Translations under genes and position numbers: made by a program | Assembly: GCF_900187385.1 (NCBI RefSeq) | Contig: NZ_FYEY01000001.1 | Span: 5,394,001-5,458,000, forward strand | Length of the DNA: 64,000 nucleotides | Source: Streptomyces sp. 2114.4 | Lineage (GTDB): Bacteria > Actinomycetota > Actinomycetes > Streptomycetales > Streptomycetaceae | Direction: 5' to 3' | Shown here: one piece after another, positions 7,684 to 15,127 of the stretch | Position numbering within the stretch: the stretch's first letter is position 1 | Layout of the letters: every line of letters begins with the position of its first letter | The notes under the pieces: model-generated | The model's database searches: none | The model's input: the letters and a program-made list of their open reading frames with translations, nothing else | Told to the model about the DNA's origin: nothing

Positions 7684-9912
7684 GTGACAGCAGCAACGGA
7701 CTCCTCTCTCTTCCCGCAGGTGCCTGACTCGGCCGACGGGGTGCTCGACGGGCTCGACCCCGAGCAGCGCGAGGTCGCCACGGCTCTGCACGGTCCCGTC
7801 TGCGTGCTGGCCGGTGCCGGCACGGGCAAGACCCGCGCGATCACCCACCGGATCGCCTACGGGGTGCGGGCCGGGATCCTGCAGCCCGCGAGTGTGCTCG
7901 CGGTCACGTTCACGGCCCGCGCGGCCGGCGAGATGCGCGGCCGGCTGCGGCAGCTCGGCGCGGGCGGGGTCCAGGCCAGGACGTTCCACTCCGCCGCCCT
8001 GCGGCAGCTCCAGTTCTTCTGGCCGAAGGCCGTCGGCGGTGAGGTCCCGCGGCTGCTGGAGCGCAAGATCCAGCTCGTCGCCGAGGCCGCCGCCCGCTGC
8101 GGCATCCGGCTGGACCGCAATGAGCTGCGCGATGTCACGGCCGAGATCGAATGGTCCAAGGTCACCCAGACCGTGCCGGCCGACTACCCCGCCGCCGTCG
8201 TCAAGGCCGGCCGCGAGGCCCCTCGTGACCCGGCCGAGGTCGGGCAGATCTACCGCACGTATGAACAGCTCAAGCGCGAGCGCGGCAGCATCGACTTCGA
8301 GGATGTGCTGCTGCTCACCGTCGGTGTGCTGCAGGACCGGCACGACATCGCCGAGCAGGTCCGGGCCCAGTACCAGCACTTCGTCGTCGACGAGTACCAG
8401 GACGTCAGCCCGCTCCAGCAGCGGCTGCTGGAGCTGTGGCTGGGGGACCGCGACACCCTCTGCGTGGTCGGCGACGCCGGCCAGACGATCTACAGCTTCA
8501 CCGGCGCCACCCCGGACCACCTCCTCAACTTCCGCACCCGCCATCCGAACGCGACGGTCGTCAGGCTCGTCCGCGACTACCGCTCCAGCCCCCAGGTCGT
8601 GCACCTCGCCAACGGTCTGCTCTCCCAGGCCAAGGGGCGCGCCGCCGAGCAGCGCCTGGAACTGGTCTCGCAGCGCGAGGCCGGCCCCGAGCCCGTGTAC
8701 ACGGAGTACGCCGACGAGCCCGCCGAGGCCGAGGGCACCGCCCGCCGGATCCGTGACCTGATCGCCGCCGGTGTGCCCGCCGGGGAGATCGCCGTGCTCT
8801 TCCGCATCAACGCCCAGTCCGAGGTCTACGAGCAGGCGCTGGCGGACGCCGGGGTGCCGTATCAGCTGCGGGGCGCCGAGCGGTTCTTCGAGCGGCCCGA
8901 GGTGCGCGAGGCCGGAGTCAAGCTGCGCGGCGCCGCCCGTTTCGGTGCCAACGACGCGCTGCTCGACGACGCCATGGATCTGCCGTCCGAGGTGCGGGCG
9001 GTGCTCAGCGACATGGGCTGGACGAGCAGGCCGCCGGCCGGCTCCGGGGCGGTGCGGGACCGCTGGGAGTCCCTGGCGGCCTTGGTCCGGCTGGCCGAGG
9101 ACTTCGCCAGGGCCCGGCCCGCGGCCACCCTCGCGGACCTCGTCGCCGAGCTGGACGAGCGGGCGAACGTCCAGCACGCCCCGACGGTCGAAGGGGTGAC
9201 CCTGGCGTCCCTGCACGCTGCCAAGGGCCTGGAGTGGGATGCCGTCTTCCTGGTCGGCCTCACCGAGGGCATGCTGCCGATCACCTACGCCAAGACTGAC
9301 GAGCAGATCGAGGAGGAGCGCCGGCTGCTCTATGTCGGCGTCACCCGCGCCCGGCTGCATCTGGGCCTGTCCTGGTCGCTGGCGCGCTCTCCCGGCGGGC
9401 GGGCCTCCCGCCGCGCCAGCCGCTTCCTCAGCGGCCTGCGGCCCGGGTCCGGGGCGGCGGCCGGCCGCCGGGCGCCGGGCGCGCTCTCCGGGGGCATCGA
9501 GCGCGGCGACGGGGCGGCTGCGGTGGCTCGGCGCCCCCGGCACCGCAGCCCGGCCCGCTGCCGGGTCTGCAACAGGACCCTCACCGACGCGGGCGAGATG
9601 AAGCTGATGCGGTGCGAGGACTGCCCCTCGGAGCTCGACGAGGCGCTTTACGAGCGGCTGTGCGCGTGGCGGGCCGAGCAGGCGGCGCGTTCCCGGCAGC
9701 CCGCCTACTGCGTCTTCACCGACAAGACCCTGATGGCGATCGCGGAGGCCGTGCCGGGAACCGAAGCGGAGCTTGCGGTCATCTCCGGGGTGGGGCGGCG
9801 GAAGTTCGACCGCTACGGCAGTGACGTGCTGGCAATCTGTGCCGGCGAGGAGCTCGTGGGGGCCTCGGAGGACGGGCCCGGGGACGCCGCGAAAAACTCG
9901 TCGGAAAAATAG
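7684..9912 (+). CDS. uvrD2: ATP-dependent DNA helicase UvrD2
   Basis: A 742-aa superfamily 1 helicase of the actinobacterial UvrD2 type. Helicase motifs include GAGTGKT, VDEYQDVSP, GDAGQTIYSFTGA, LHAAKGLEWD and YVGVTRAR. After the motor domain there is a tetracysteine zinc module (CRVC and CEDC about 17 residues apart), then a C-terminal HRDC domain, the arrangement described for mycobacterial UvrD2. The GTG start lacks a clear ribosome site and might be leaderless. The AT-rich 3' end overlaps the presumed WhiB7-responsive promoter of the next unit. Confidence 0.93.
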   Translation: MTAATDSSLFPQVPDSADGVLDGLDPEQREVATALHGPVCVLAGAGTGKTRAITHRIAYGVRAGILQPASVLAVTFTARAAGEMRGRLRQLGAGGVQARTFHSAALRQLQFFWPKAVGGEVPRLLERKIQLVAEAAARCGIRLDRNELRDVTAEIEWSKVTQTVPADYPAAVVKAGREAPRDPAEVGQIYRTYEQLKRERGSIDFEDVLLLTVGVLQDRHDIAEQVRAQYQHFVVDEYQDVSPLQQRLLELWLGDRDTLCVVGDAGQTIYSFTGATPDHLLNFRTRHPNATVVRLVRDYRSSPQVVHLANGLLSQAKGRAAEQRLELVSQREAGPEPVYTEYADEPAEAEGTARRIRDLIAAGVPAGEIAVLFRINAQSEVYEQALADAGVPYQLRGAERFFERPEVREAGVKLRGAARFGANDALLDDAMDLPSEVRAVLSDMGWTSRPPAGSGAVRDRWESLAALVRLAEDFARARPAATLADLVAELDERANVQHAPTVEGVTLASLHAAKGLEWDAVFLVGLTEGMLPITYAKTDEQIEEERRLLYVGVTRARLHLGLSWSLARSPGGRASRRASRFLSGLRPGSGAAAGRRAPGALSGGIERGDGAAAVARRPRHRSPARCRVCNRTLTDAGEMKLMRCEDCPSELDEALYERLCAWRAEQAARSRQPAYCVFTDKTLMAIAEAVPGTEAELAVISGVGRRKFDRYGSDVLAICAGEELVGASEDGPGDAAKNSSEK

Positions 9913-9943
9913 TTTGCGCGCGCGGAGCGCATCCCCATAGCCT
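9903..9943 (+). promoter_or_regulatory. Candidate WhiB7-type promoter of the whiB7 leader
   Basis: An AT-rich block GGAAAAATAG sits just upstream of TTGCGC (9914-9919), and TAGCCT follows after 18 bases (9938-9943). WhiB7 is known to act at AT-rich sequence next to the -35 element of sigma-A promoters, so this fits autoactivation. Transcription would start near 9950, giving a leader of almost 580 bases. Confidence 0.5.
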
Positions 9944-10057
9944 TCACAAGCAACGGAGACAACGGTTTCTTTCCGAGATCCGATGGATCCGTGCTGTACT
10001 TGAACACCCTGGAACGGGATTCCCGGTCCACCGAGACGCCGAGAGGAGGCGAGCCCA

Positions 10058-10381
10058 GTGATCAGCATCATCGAGACCAACAAAATGACCGATCTCTCGG
10101 TCGTCGCCACCTGCCCGCTCGGCTCCTCGCTCCCTGGTACCGGTATGTCCGGCTTCGGCCGCCTGTCCGGTATGGGAGTCGCGCGTCCCGAGTCCCTCGC
10201 TGTGCTGACGCGCGGCGAGCGGAGCGAGCGACCGACCGAGGCACCTGCGGTAGCAGCGGCGGCATCGGCGAATGCCCTTGTCTTCGCGGCGGCCAATGGT
10301 GCCGGATCCCGGAAGCAGTACCAGACGCAGCATGAAACGTGGGCCTACCGCGGCCACGAACCCTGGAGAGATCCAGCCTGA
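10058..10381 (+). CDS. Upstream ORF in the whiB7 leader (107 aa)
   Basis: A GTG codon preceded by a strong ribosome site (GAGGAGG, about eight bases away) opens a 107-codon frame ending at a TGA inside a small hairpin (CCTGATC/GATCAGG, 10377-10395), 26 bases before the attenuator stem. The peptide begins MISIIETNKM and has no recognisable domain. Translation-sensitive upstream ORFs are known to control whiB7 attenuation, so I read it as a sensor of ribosome inhibition and not as a functional protein. The true reading span could be shorter, for instance if stalling happens early. Confidence 0.6.
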   Translation: MISIIETNKMTDLSVVATCPLGSSLPGTGMSGFGRLSGMGVARPESLAVLTRGERSERPTEAPAVAAAASANALVFAAANGAGSRKQYQTQHETWAYRGHEPWRDPA

Positions 10382-10407
10382 TCGGCACGATCAGGTCGGC
10401 ACCTTCC

Positions 10408-10450
10408 AGGGCCGCGGAACCCACACCGGGATCCGCGGCCCTTTTGTTTT
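10408..10450 (+). terminator. Rho-independent terminator (attenuator) of whiB7
   Basis: Perfect 11-base arms (10408-10418 and 10432-10442) are followed by TTTTGTTTT, a classical intrinsic terminator that is rare in Streptomyces. CCGCGGCC at 10348-10355 and CCCTGG at 10361-10366 inside the upstream ORF are complementary to the left arm, so alternative antiterminator pairings exist. Confidence 0.85.
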
Positions 10451-10481
10451 CCCCCAAGCCTCCGGCTAGGGGGGACCCCCA
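10449..10481. repeat. Short C/G palindromic intergenic element (copy 1)
   Basis: CCCCC and GGGGG arms enclose an inner AGCC/GGCT stem, and the element ends in CCCCCA. It resembles the element at 32884-32915 in layout. Such elements look like dispersed Streptomyces intergenic repeats, but a genome count is needed to show that. Confidence 0.45.
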
Positions 10482-10530
10482 CAAGCGCGCCCGCCACCAG
10501 CCGGGCCGAACAGACGAGGAACACACCACC

Positions 10531-10884
10531 GTGCAACTGCAGACGCACACCCCGTCCGTAGCCACCGACCTGATCCCTCCGCCCGACCCTCAGGAGAACT
10601 CCTTGCTTCCCCTCACCGAGCTCGACGACGAGATCGACCGCCTCGGCGCCGCCGTTCCGTGCCGCACCTACGACCCCGAGGTCTTCTTCGCCGAGTCCCC
10701 GGCCGACGTCGAGTACGCCAAGACGCTGTGCCAGACCTGTCCGGTCCGTGAGGCCTGCCTCGCCGGTGCCAAAGACCGCCGTGAGCCGTGGGGCGTCTGG
10801 GGCGGCGAGCTCTTCGTCCAGGGCGTCGTCGTGCCGCGGAAGCGGCCGCGTGGCCGTCCGCGCAAGAACCCGGTCGCGGCATGA
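10531..10884 (+). CDS. whiB7: WhiB7 (WblC) transcription factor
   Basis: A 117-aa Wbl protein that binds a [4Fe-4S] cluster and, with the principal sigma factor, activates intrinsic antibiotic resistance genes. The four cluster cysteines are visible (VPCRTY, then C-x2-C-x5-C in LCQTCPVREAC), followed by the turn GVWGGELF and a C-terminal AT-hook with RGRP that distinguishes WhiB7 from other Wbl proteins. The GTG start has GAGGA 10 bases upstream; longer in-frame reading would run through the attenuator. It lies downstream of uvrD2, as in mycobacteria, and overlaps the next frame by four bases. Confidence 0.93.
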   Translation: MQLQTHTPSVATDLIPPPDPQENSLLPLTELDDEIDRLGAAVPCRTYDPEVFFAESPADVEYAKTLCQTCPVREACLAGAKDRREPWGVWGGELFVQGVVVPRKRPRGRPRKNPVAA

Positions 10885-11198
10885 ACACCATCGGCACAGG
10901 AACGATCGACCGTCCCCTCACCCGGGACCCCCAGAAGCAGGACCTCACGATGAACCCCTCCCTCACCGACACCCCCGTCCTTGTGAACACCGACGCGACC
11001 GAGTCGCGTCAGAACAGGAACCTCGCCATGCAACTCATCCCAGAAGCTCTGGCGCGTGCGCATATGCACCAACGCCTCCGGGAGGCCGAATCGGAACGCA
11101 GGGCGCACCGGCTCGCGGCCGCGCGGCGTATGCAGCGGCGCGCCGAGCGCGCGTCGCTCCGTGCCCGCCGGGCGCTGGCCATGGCCGTGATGCAGTAA
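10881..11198 (+). CDS. Small basic hypothetical protein coupled to whiB7
   Basis: The ATG overlaps the whiB7 stop (ATGA), suggesting translational coupling. The 105-aa product has no domain I recognise; its C-terminal half is very rich in Arg, Ala and Glu (segments such as LREAESERRAHRL) and probably forms one long basic helix. Later in-frame ATG codons at 10950 and 11028, each with an AGGA-like site, may be the real start; the most coherent part begins at the last one. Codon use is normal for the genome. Confidence 0.6.
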   Translation: MNTIGTGTIDRPLTRDPQKQDLTMNPSLTDTPVLVNTDATESRQNRNLAMQLIPEALARAHMHQRLREAESERRAHRLAAARRMQRRAERASLRARRALAMAVMQ

Positions 11199-11295
11199 GG
11201 CGCTGATGCCGCCACCCATGGGGTCCGTCCGACAGGGCGGGCCCCATGGTGCGTTGTATCCCGTTTCGCGGGTCCGGCGGGGATATCGTCGGCTG

Positions 11296-11493
11296 GTGGA
11301 CCAGAAGACGCATGAACGCGCGGAGTTGGCCGACGGGAACACGATGTGCGCCGGCTGCGGCGCGGTCGCCGAGGGCGCCGGGCCGACCTGGACCTGCTCC
11401 GTCGAGAACGGTGAGCGCCGCTACTTCTGCCACCACTGTGCGCGGGAGAACATCCGGGCCATCGAAGGGCGCCTGGATTCCAGCTGGTGGTGA
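11296..11493 (+). CDS. Small zinc-ribbon protein
   Basis: A 65-aa protein with CAGCG and FCHHCAREN, which can form a four-cysteine zinc ribbon around a short beta region (WTCSVENGERRYF). No function is recognised. The GTG start fits a GGCGGGG ribosome site; upstream in-frame starts would add an unlikely leader. It is followed by a strong terminator and faces the ABC1 kinase. Confidence 0.6.
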   Translation: MDQKTHERAELADGNTMCAGCGAVAEGAGPTWTCSVENGERRYFCHHCARENIRAIEGRLDSSWW

Positions 11494-11526
11494 GGCCGGC
11501 CGCCGCCGGAGCCGGCTGCCCCCGGG

Positions 11527-11565
11527 CCGTCCTGTCCGCTCCGCCGGCCGGAGCGGACAGGACGG
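11527..11565. terminator. 17-bp stem bidirectional terminator
   Basis: Arms 11527-11543 and 11549-11565 pair perfectly over 17 bases with a five-base loop, between the zinc-ribbon gene and the oppositely oriented kinase gene. Confidence 0.85.
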
Positions 11566-11590
11566 GCTCGTGTGGCGCGGTGGGCCCGGC

Positions 11591-13030
11591 TCAGACCGTG
11601 GTCTCCTCGACGGACTCCTTCCCGAGCTCCGCACCGATCTCGTCGTCCCCGAGGGGGTCGGCACCGGCGATGTCCGGGGCGGCCGGCTCCTCCTCGGGCA
11701 CAAAGCCGGGCAGCCACGCCTCCAGCTCGTCGCGCAGCCGTACCGTCGCCCCCAGCTGGCACAGCACCCCGATCGTGCTCAAGGTCACCCGGTGGATCAG
11801 GAGGTACGAGGGCGGCAGATTGAGCTGCTTGCCCAACTGGTGGGCAGGAGAGCGCGGATCGCCGATCCGGGTGGCCTGATGGCGCATCCAGCTCCGGGTG
11901 AAGGTGAAGGCGTCCACCAGCGCGGGCTCGATGATCGGCAGGAGATAGTCCAGCACCGCGTCCGGGTCCAGCTCGATGGACTCCTTGACGAAGCCCTCCT
12001 CGCACAGCAGCTGGTAGACGGCGTCCGCCTCGCCCTCCAACGTCATCCGCAGCGAGGTCCCGATCGTCGGCGGCAGCCCCTCGGGCAGCCGGTCGACGGT
12101 GCCGAAGTCCAGCACCCCCAGCCGCCACTCCTCGACCGGGCCGTCCGGGAAGTTTCCGGCCAACAGCCGGAAGTTGCCCGGATGCGGGTCGGCATGCAGC
12201 AGGCCCGTACGGGCAGGGCCGGAGAAGAGGAAGCGGGCCAGCAGCTGACCGGCACGGTCCCGCTGCTCGTCGGTGCCGTCCGCGATCACCACCGACAGCG
12301 GCACCCCGTCCATCCACTCCGTCACCAGCACCTCGTCGCACTGGTGCACCACGGCCGGCACCACCACGTCCGGGTCGTCGGCGAACTCCTCGGCATGCGC
12401 CCGCTGGGCCGCTGCCTCCAGGGAGTAGTCCAGCTCCTCCGACACCCGGTCACGCAGCTCGGTGATCAGCGGTTTGATGTCCATGCCCGGGATCAGCGGG
12501 CCCAGGAGCCGCGCGAACCGGCTCAGCTGTGCCAGGTCCGACAACAGCGCCTGGCCGGCACCCGGATACTGCACCTTGACCGCCACCTCGCGGCCGTCGT
12601 GCCACACCGCACGGTGGACCTGCCCGATCGAGGCCGCCGCGGCCGGCTTGTCCTCGAACTCCTCGAACAGCTCCCGCCAGTCCTCGCCGAGCCGTTCCGC
12701 CAGGACGGAGTGCACCGTGCTGGTCGGCATCGGAGGCGCCGCCTCCTGAAGCTTCGTCAGGGCGGCGCGGTAGGGTCCGGCGATCTCCTCGGGCAGTGCC
12801 GACTCGAAGACGGACAGCGCCTGCCCGAACTTCATCGCCCCGCCCTTCAGCTCACCGAGCACCTTGAAGAGCTGTTCCGCGGTGCGCTGTTGCAGCTCCC
12901 GGCCGACGATTTCCGCGGATCTGCCGCCGATCCGCTTGCCGAGGCCCCAGGTGGCACGGCCGGCGAACCCCAGTGGCAGCGCGGCCAGCTTGGCGGTGCG
13001 GGTGACCGCCTTGCGGGGAAGATCAGACAT
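11591..13030 (-). CDS. ABC1/UbiB-family atypical kinase
   Basis: A 479-aa ABC1 (ADCK/UbiB) family protein. The family signatures are all present: the KxGQ motif in GAMKFGQALS, the Ala-rich nucleotide loop AAASIGQVHRA, the lysine in VAVKVQYPG, the ExD of EELDYS, HADPHPGNF and DFGT. The family has ATPase/kinase-like folds linked to isoprenoid-lipid biosynthesis, but actinobacterial roles are unsettled. The start was fixed by a good GGAGGGG ribosome site. It occupies the Rv3197 position next to whiB7. Confidence 0.9.
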   Translation of the reverse strand: MSDLPRKAVTRTAKLAALPLGFAGRATWGLGKRIGGRSAEIVGRELQQRTAEQLFKVLGELKGGAMKFGQALSVFESALPEEIAGPYRAALTKLQEAAPPMPTSTVHSVLAERLGEDWRELFEEFEDKPAAAASIGQVHRAVWHDGREVAVKVQYPGAGQALLSDLAQLSRFARLLGPLIPGMDIKPLITELRDRVSEELDYSLEAAAQRAHAEEFADDPDVVVPAVVHQCDEVLVTEWMDGVPLSVVIADGTDEQRDRAGQLLARFLFSGPARTGLLHADPHPGNFRLLAGNFPDGPVEEWRLGVLDFGTVDRLPEGLPPTIGTSLRMTLEGEADAVYQLLCEEGFVKESIELDPDAVLDYLLPIIEPALVDAFTFTRSWMRHQATRIGDPRSPAHQLGKQLNLPPSYLLIHRVTLSTIGVLCQLGATVRLRDELEAWLPGFVPEEEPAAPDIAGADPLGDDEIGAELGKESVEETTV

Positions 13031-13086
13031 GTGCCCCTCCAACTCACACTGTCCCCCAACCGGGGTTACTCCGTCATTGTGGCGTG

Positions 13087-14214
13087 TCACGGCCGAGGAT
13101 CCGAGGCGCCCGTCGTACCGGGCGGACCGGCAGCGCCGCAGCCGCACTCCGGATGCGGCTCGATCCGCACCGTCCGCACGGTGGCACACGGTGCGGCGAG
13201 CTCCATCCGCGCCCCTGTGCACGGCGGCAGTTCACCATCGAGGAACGTCAGTGCCTGGACGGCGGCGACCCCCGCGACCGCGGTCGCCAGCGCGGCATCG
13301 CAGGCCGGCACCGCGGGGGAACCCCGTCCCGACCGCCACTGCGCCAGCAGCCGCGGCCAGGCCGGCTCCGCGTCCGTACGGCGTAGTTCATCGCAGCGGG
13401 CACAGGCCGAACCTCCAGGCAGTACCAAGGGACCCACCACACCCGTGCCCTCGATCACCCCCGCGTAAAGATGCGGGATGCCGGCGGTGAGCAGCGGTTC
13501 GCAGAGCACGGGATCGGGGGCGTACGCGCCGAGTCCGTCGCGCGGGGCGAGCACCACGAGGGACAGCCCGGGTTCGCCGGATTCGCTGACCGGGACCCTC
13601 GGCCGCGGGGTACGGGCCCAGGGGGAGCAGCGGGTGACCAGCCGTCGCGCCGCGACGGCGCGCCGCTCACCGGTCTGCTCGGCCGGCAGCCCGCCGGGCA
13701 GCACGTCCCACGGCTGGACCGTGCCGCCGTCGACCACCTCCACCCGGCCGGCCCCCGAGGCCGAGAGCAGCGCCGCGATCGCGGCGCCGACCCGCCCCGC
13801 CCCCTTGACCCGCGCCCGGACCGCGCGACGCGCCCCCATCCGGCTCAGCGCGCCCGCGGGCTCGGGATGCCGCACCGAGAGGGACGCCAGGTCGGGCCGC
13901 AGCTGTTCGAAGGCGGCCTGGTCCGCCCGGACCGCCTCGGCCGGCGGGCCGCCGGCGGTGGGGGCTTCCAGCAGCCCGGCCGCGCCGAGCCGGTCCACCA
14001 CACCCCGTACGTGTTCGGGCGGGAGGTCCAGTAACGCGGCCTCCTCGATCAGTTGCGGCAGCGTGCGCGTGCCGTCGATCAGCGAGAGGAAGCTTCCGGT
14101 CGCCGTATCGACCGGGCCGACCACCAGCGCATGCGCCGGCGCCACACCGAACCGCACCGTTTCCCTGTCCCGCCAGCCGCGCCGCAGCGCGGGCTTGAGC
14201 ATCGGATGCCGCAT
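13087..14214 (-). CDS. ThiF/E1-like protein with cyclodehydratase-type N-terminal domain
   Basis: About 375 aa. The N-terminal ~90 residues resemble the docking domain of TOMM (azole-peptide) cyclodehydratases, with FLSLIDGTRTLPQLIEEA followed by a helix ending AGLL. The middle is an E1/ThiF Rossmann domain (GAGRVGAAIAALL, then VEVVDGG). A CARC pair and a C-terminal CGCG may bind zinc. E1 catalytic residues are not obvious, so adenylation activity is doubtful. No YcaO or precursor peptide is encoded nearby. The ATG with AAGGACGGGGG upstream was preferred over one 36 bases earlier. Confidence 0.65.
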   Translation of the reverse strand: MRHPMLKPALRRGWRDRETVRFGVAPAHALVVGPVDTATGSFLSLIDGTRTLPQLIEEAALLDLPPEHVRGVVDRLGAAGLLEAPTAGGPPAEAVRADQAAFEQLRPDLASLSVRHPEPAGALSRMGARRAVRARVKGAGRVGAAIAALLSASGAGRVEVVDGGTVQPWDVLPGGLPAEQTGERRAVAARRLVTRCSPWARTPRPRVPVSESGEPGLSLVVLAPRDGLGAYAPDPVLCEPLLTAGIPHLYAGVIEGTGVVGPLVLPGGSACARCDELRRTDAEPAWPRLLAQWRSGRGSPAVPACDAALATAVAGVAAVQALTFLDGELPPCTGARMELAAPCATVRTVRIEPHPECGCGAAGPPGTTGASDPRP

Positions 14215-14277
14215 ATCCGCCCCCGTCCTTCGTCGTCCGGCTCCCAGCATGCGCCGTGCCGCGGATTCCTGCGGAAG

Positions 14278-14286
14278 TTATCCACA
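14278..14286 (+). promoter_or_regulatory. DnaA-box-like 9-mer (TTATCCACA)
   Basis: A perfect match to the classical DnaA box lies in the divergent region between the ThiF-like gene and the YgjP-type gene. One isolated box has uncertain meaning. Confidence 0.35.
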
Positions 14287-14393
14287 GGCAGGGGCTGCCG
14301 GTCGTACAAGCAGTGCACGCCATGGAGTGGTTCGGCGGGCGAACCGTCCGCGGGGCGGGACTTCCCGCACTGCCAGCGGGTAACGTCGGGCGC

Positions 14394-15017
14394 GTGCCCG
14401 CCGACCCTTCCCACGGCCCGGGGGAAACCCCCCTGCGCCGCGCCGCCGACACATCGCGCGAGGCTTCTCCGAGCCCCCGGGCCCGCGGGTCGGGCACCAG
14501 CGCCGTCGAGGTGCGCCGCAGCTCACGGCGGCGCAGAACGGTCTCGGCGTACCGCGAGGGCAACCGCACGGTGGTCCTCATCCCGGCGCGCATGTCCGAG
14601 GCAGAGGAACGGCGTTGGGTCACCGTCATGCTCGACAAGCTCGCCGCCCAGGAGAGCAAGCGGATGCTGGGCGACGGCGAGCTGGCCCGGCGTGCCGAGC
14701 GGCTGTCCGGCCAGTATCTGGACGGCCGCGCCAGCCCCGCGTCGGTGCGCTGGGTGACCAACCAGAACACCCGCTGGGGATCGTGCACCCCCGCGGAGGG
14801 CAGCATCCGCCTCTCGCACCGCCTCCAGGGCATGCCGGAGTACGTCGTCGACTACGTCCTGCTGCACGAACTCGCCCATCTGCTCGTCCCCGGCCACGGT
14901 CCCCGTTTCTGGCGGCTGCTGGAGGCCTACCCCCGTACGGAGCGGGCCCGCGGCTACCTCGAAGGGGTGGTCGCGGCCGACCGGCTGCCCCATCTGCCCG
15001 CCGCCCGCGACGACTGA
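14394..15017 (+). CDS. YgjP-like (M48-related) metallopeptidase
   Basis: A 207-aa protein whose C-terminal half is a YgjP/WLM-type zinc peptidase domain: RWGSCTP, then the HExxH motif in LLHELAHLLVPGHGPRFW, where the third His is the extra ligand of the gluzincin-like YgjP group. The N-terminal ~60 residues are basic and probably disordered. The GTG start may be leaderless, since TAACGT lies about 12 bases upstream. No signal peptide is seen, so it is cytoplasmic. Its substrate is unknown. Confidence 0.8.
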   Translation: MPADPSHGPGETPLRRAADTSREASPSPRARGSGTSAVEVRRSSRRRRTVSAYREGNRTVVLIPARMSEAEERRWVTVMLDKLAAQESKRMLGDGELARRAERLSGQYLDGRASPASVRWVTNQNTRWGSCTPAEGSIRLSHRLQGMPEYVVDYVLLHELAHLLVPGHGPRFWRLLEAYPRTERARGYLEGVVAADRLPHLPAARDD

Positions 15018-15127
15018 CGCGGCACCGGGCGAGATCCGCCGCGCCCCGGCATCGCCCGCTGTCGGCGCCAGCGGTTAGCCTGGCGCGCAGAAGGAACTCA
15101 CAGCGGAGCGGGGGACGGACGTTACGT

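Noticed and set aside
10018..10035. Reverse-strand GGGAAT in the whiB7 leader as a sigma-R promoter
   Set aside because: No GTT follows at 18-19 bases and no gene would be served.
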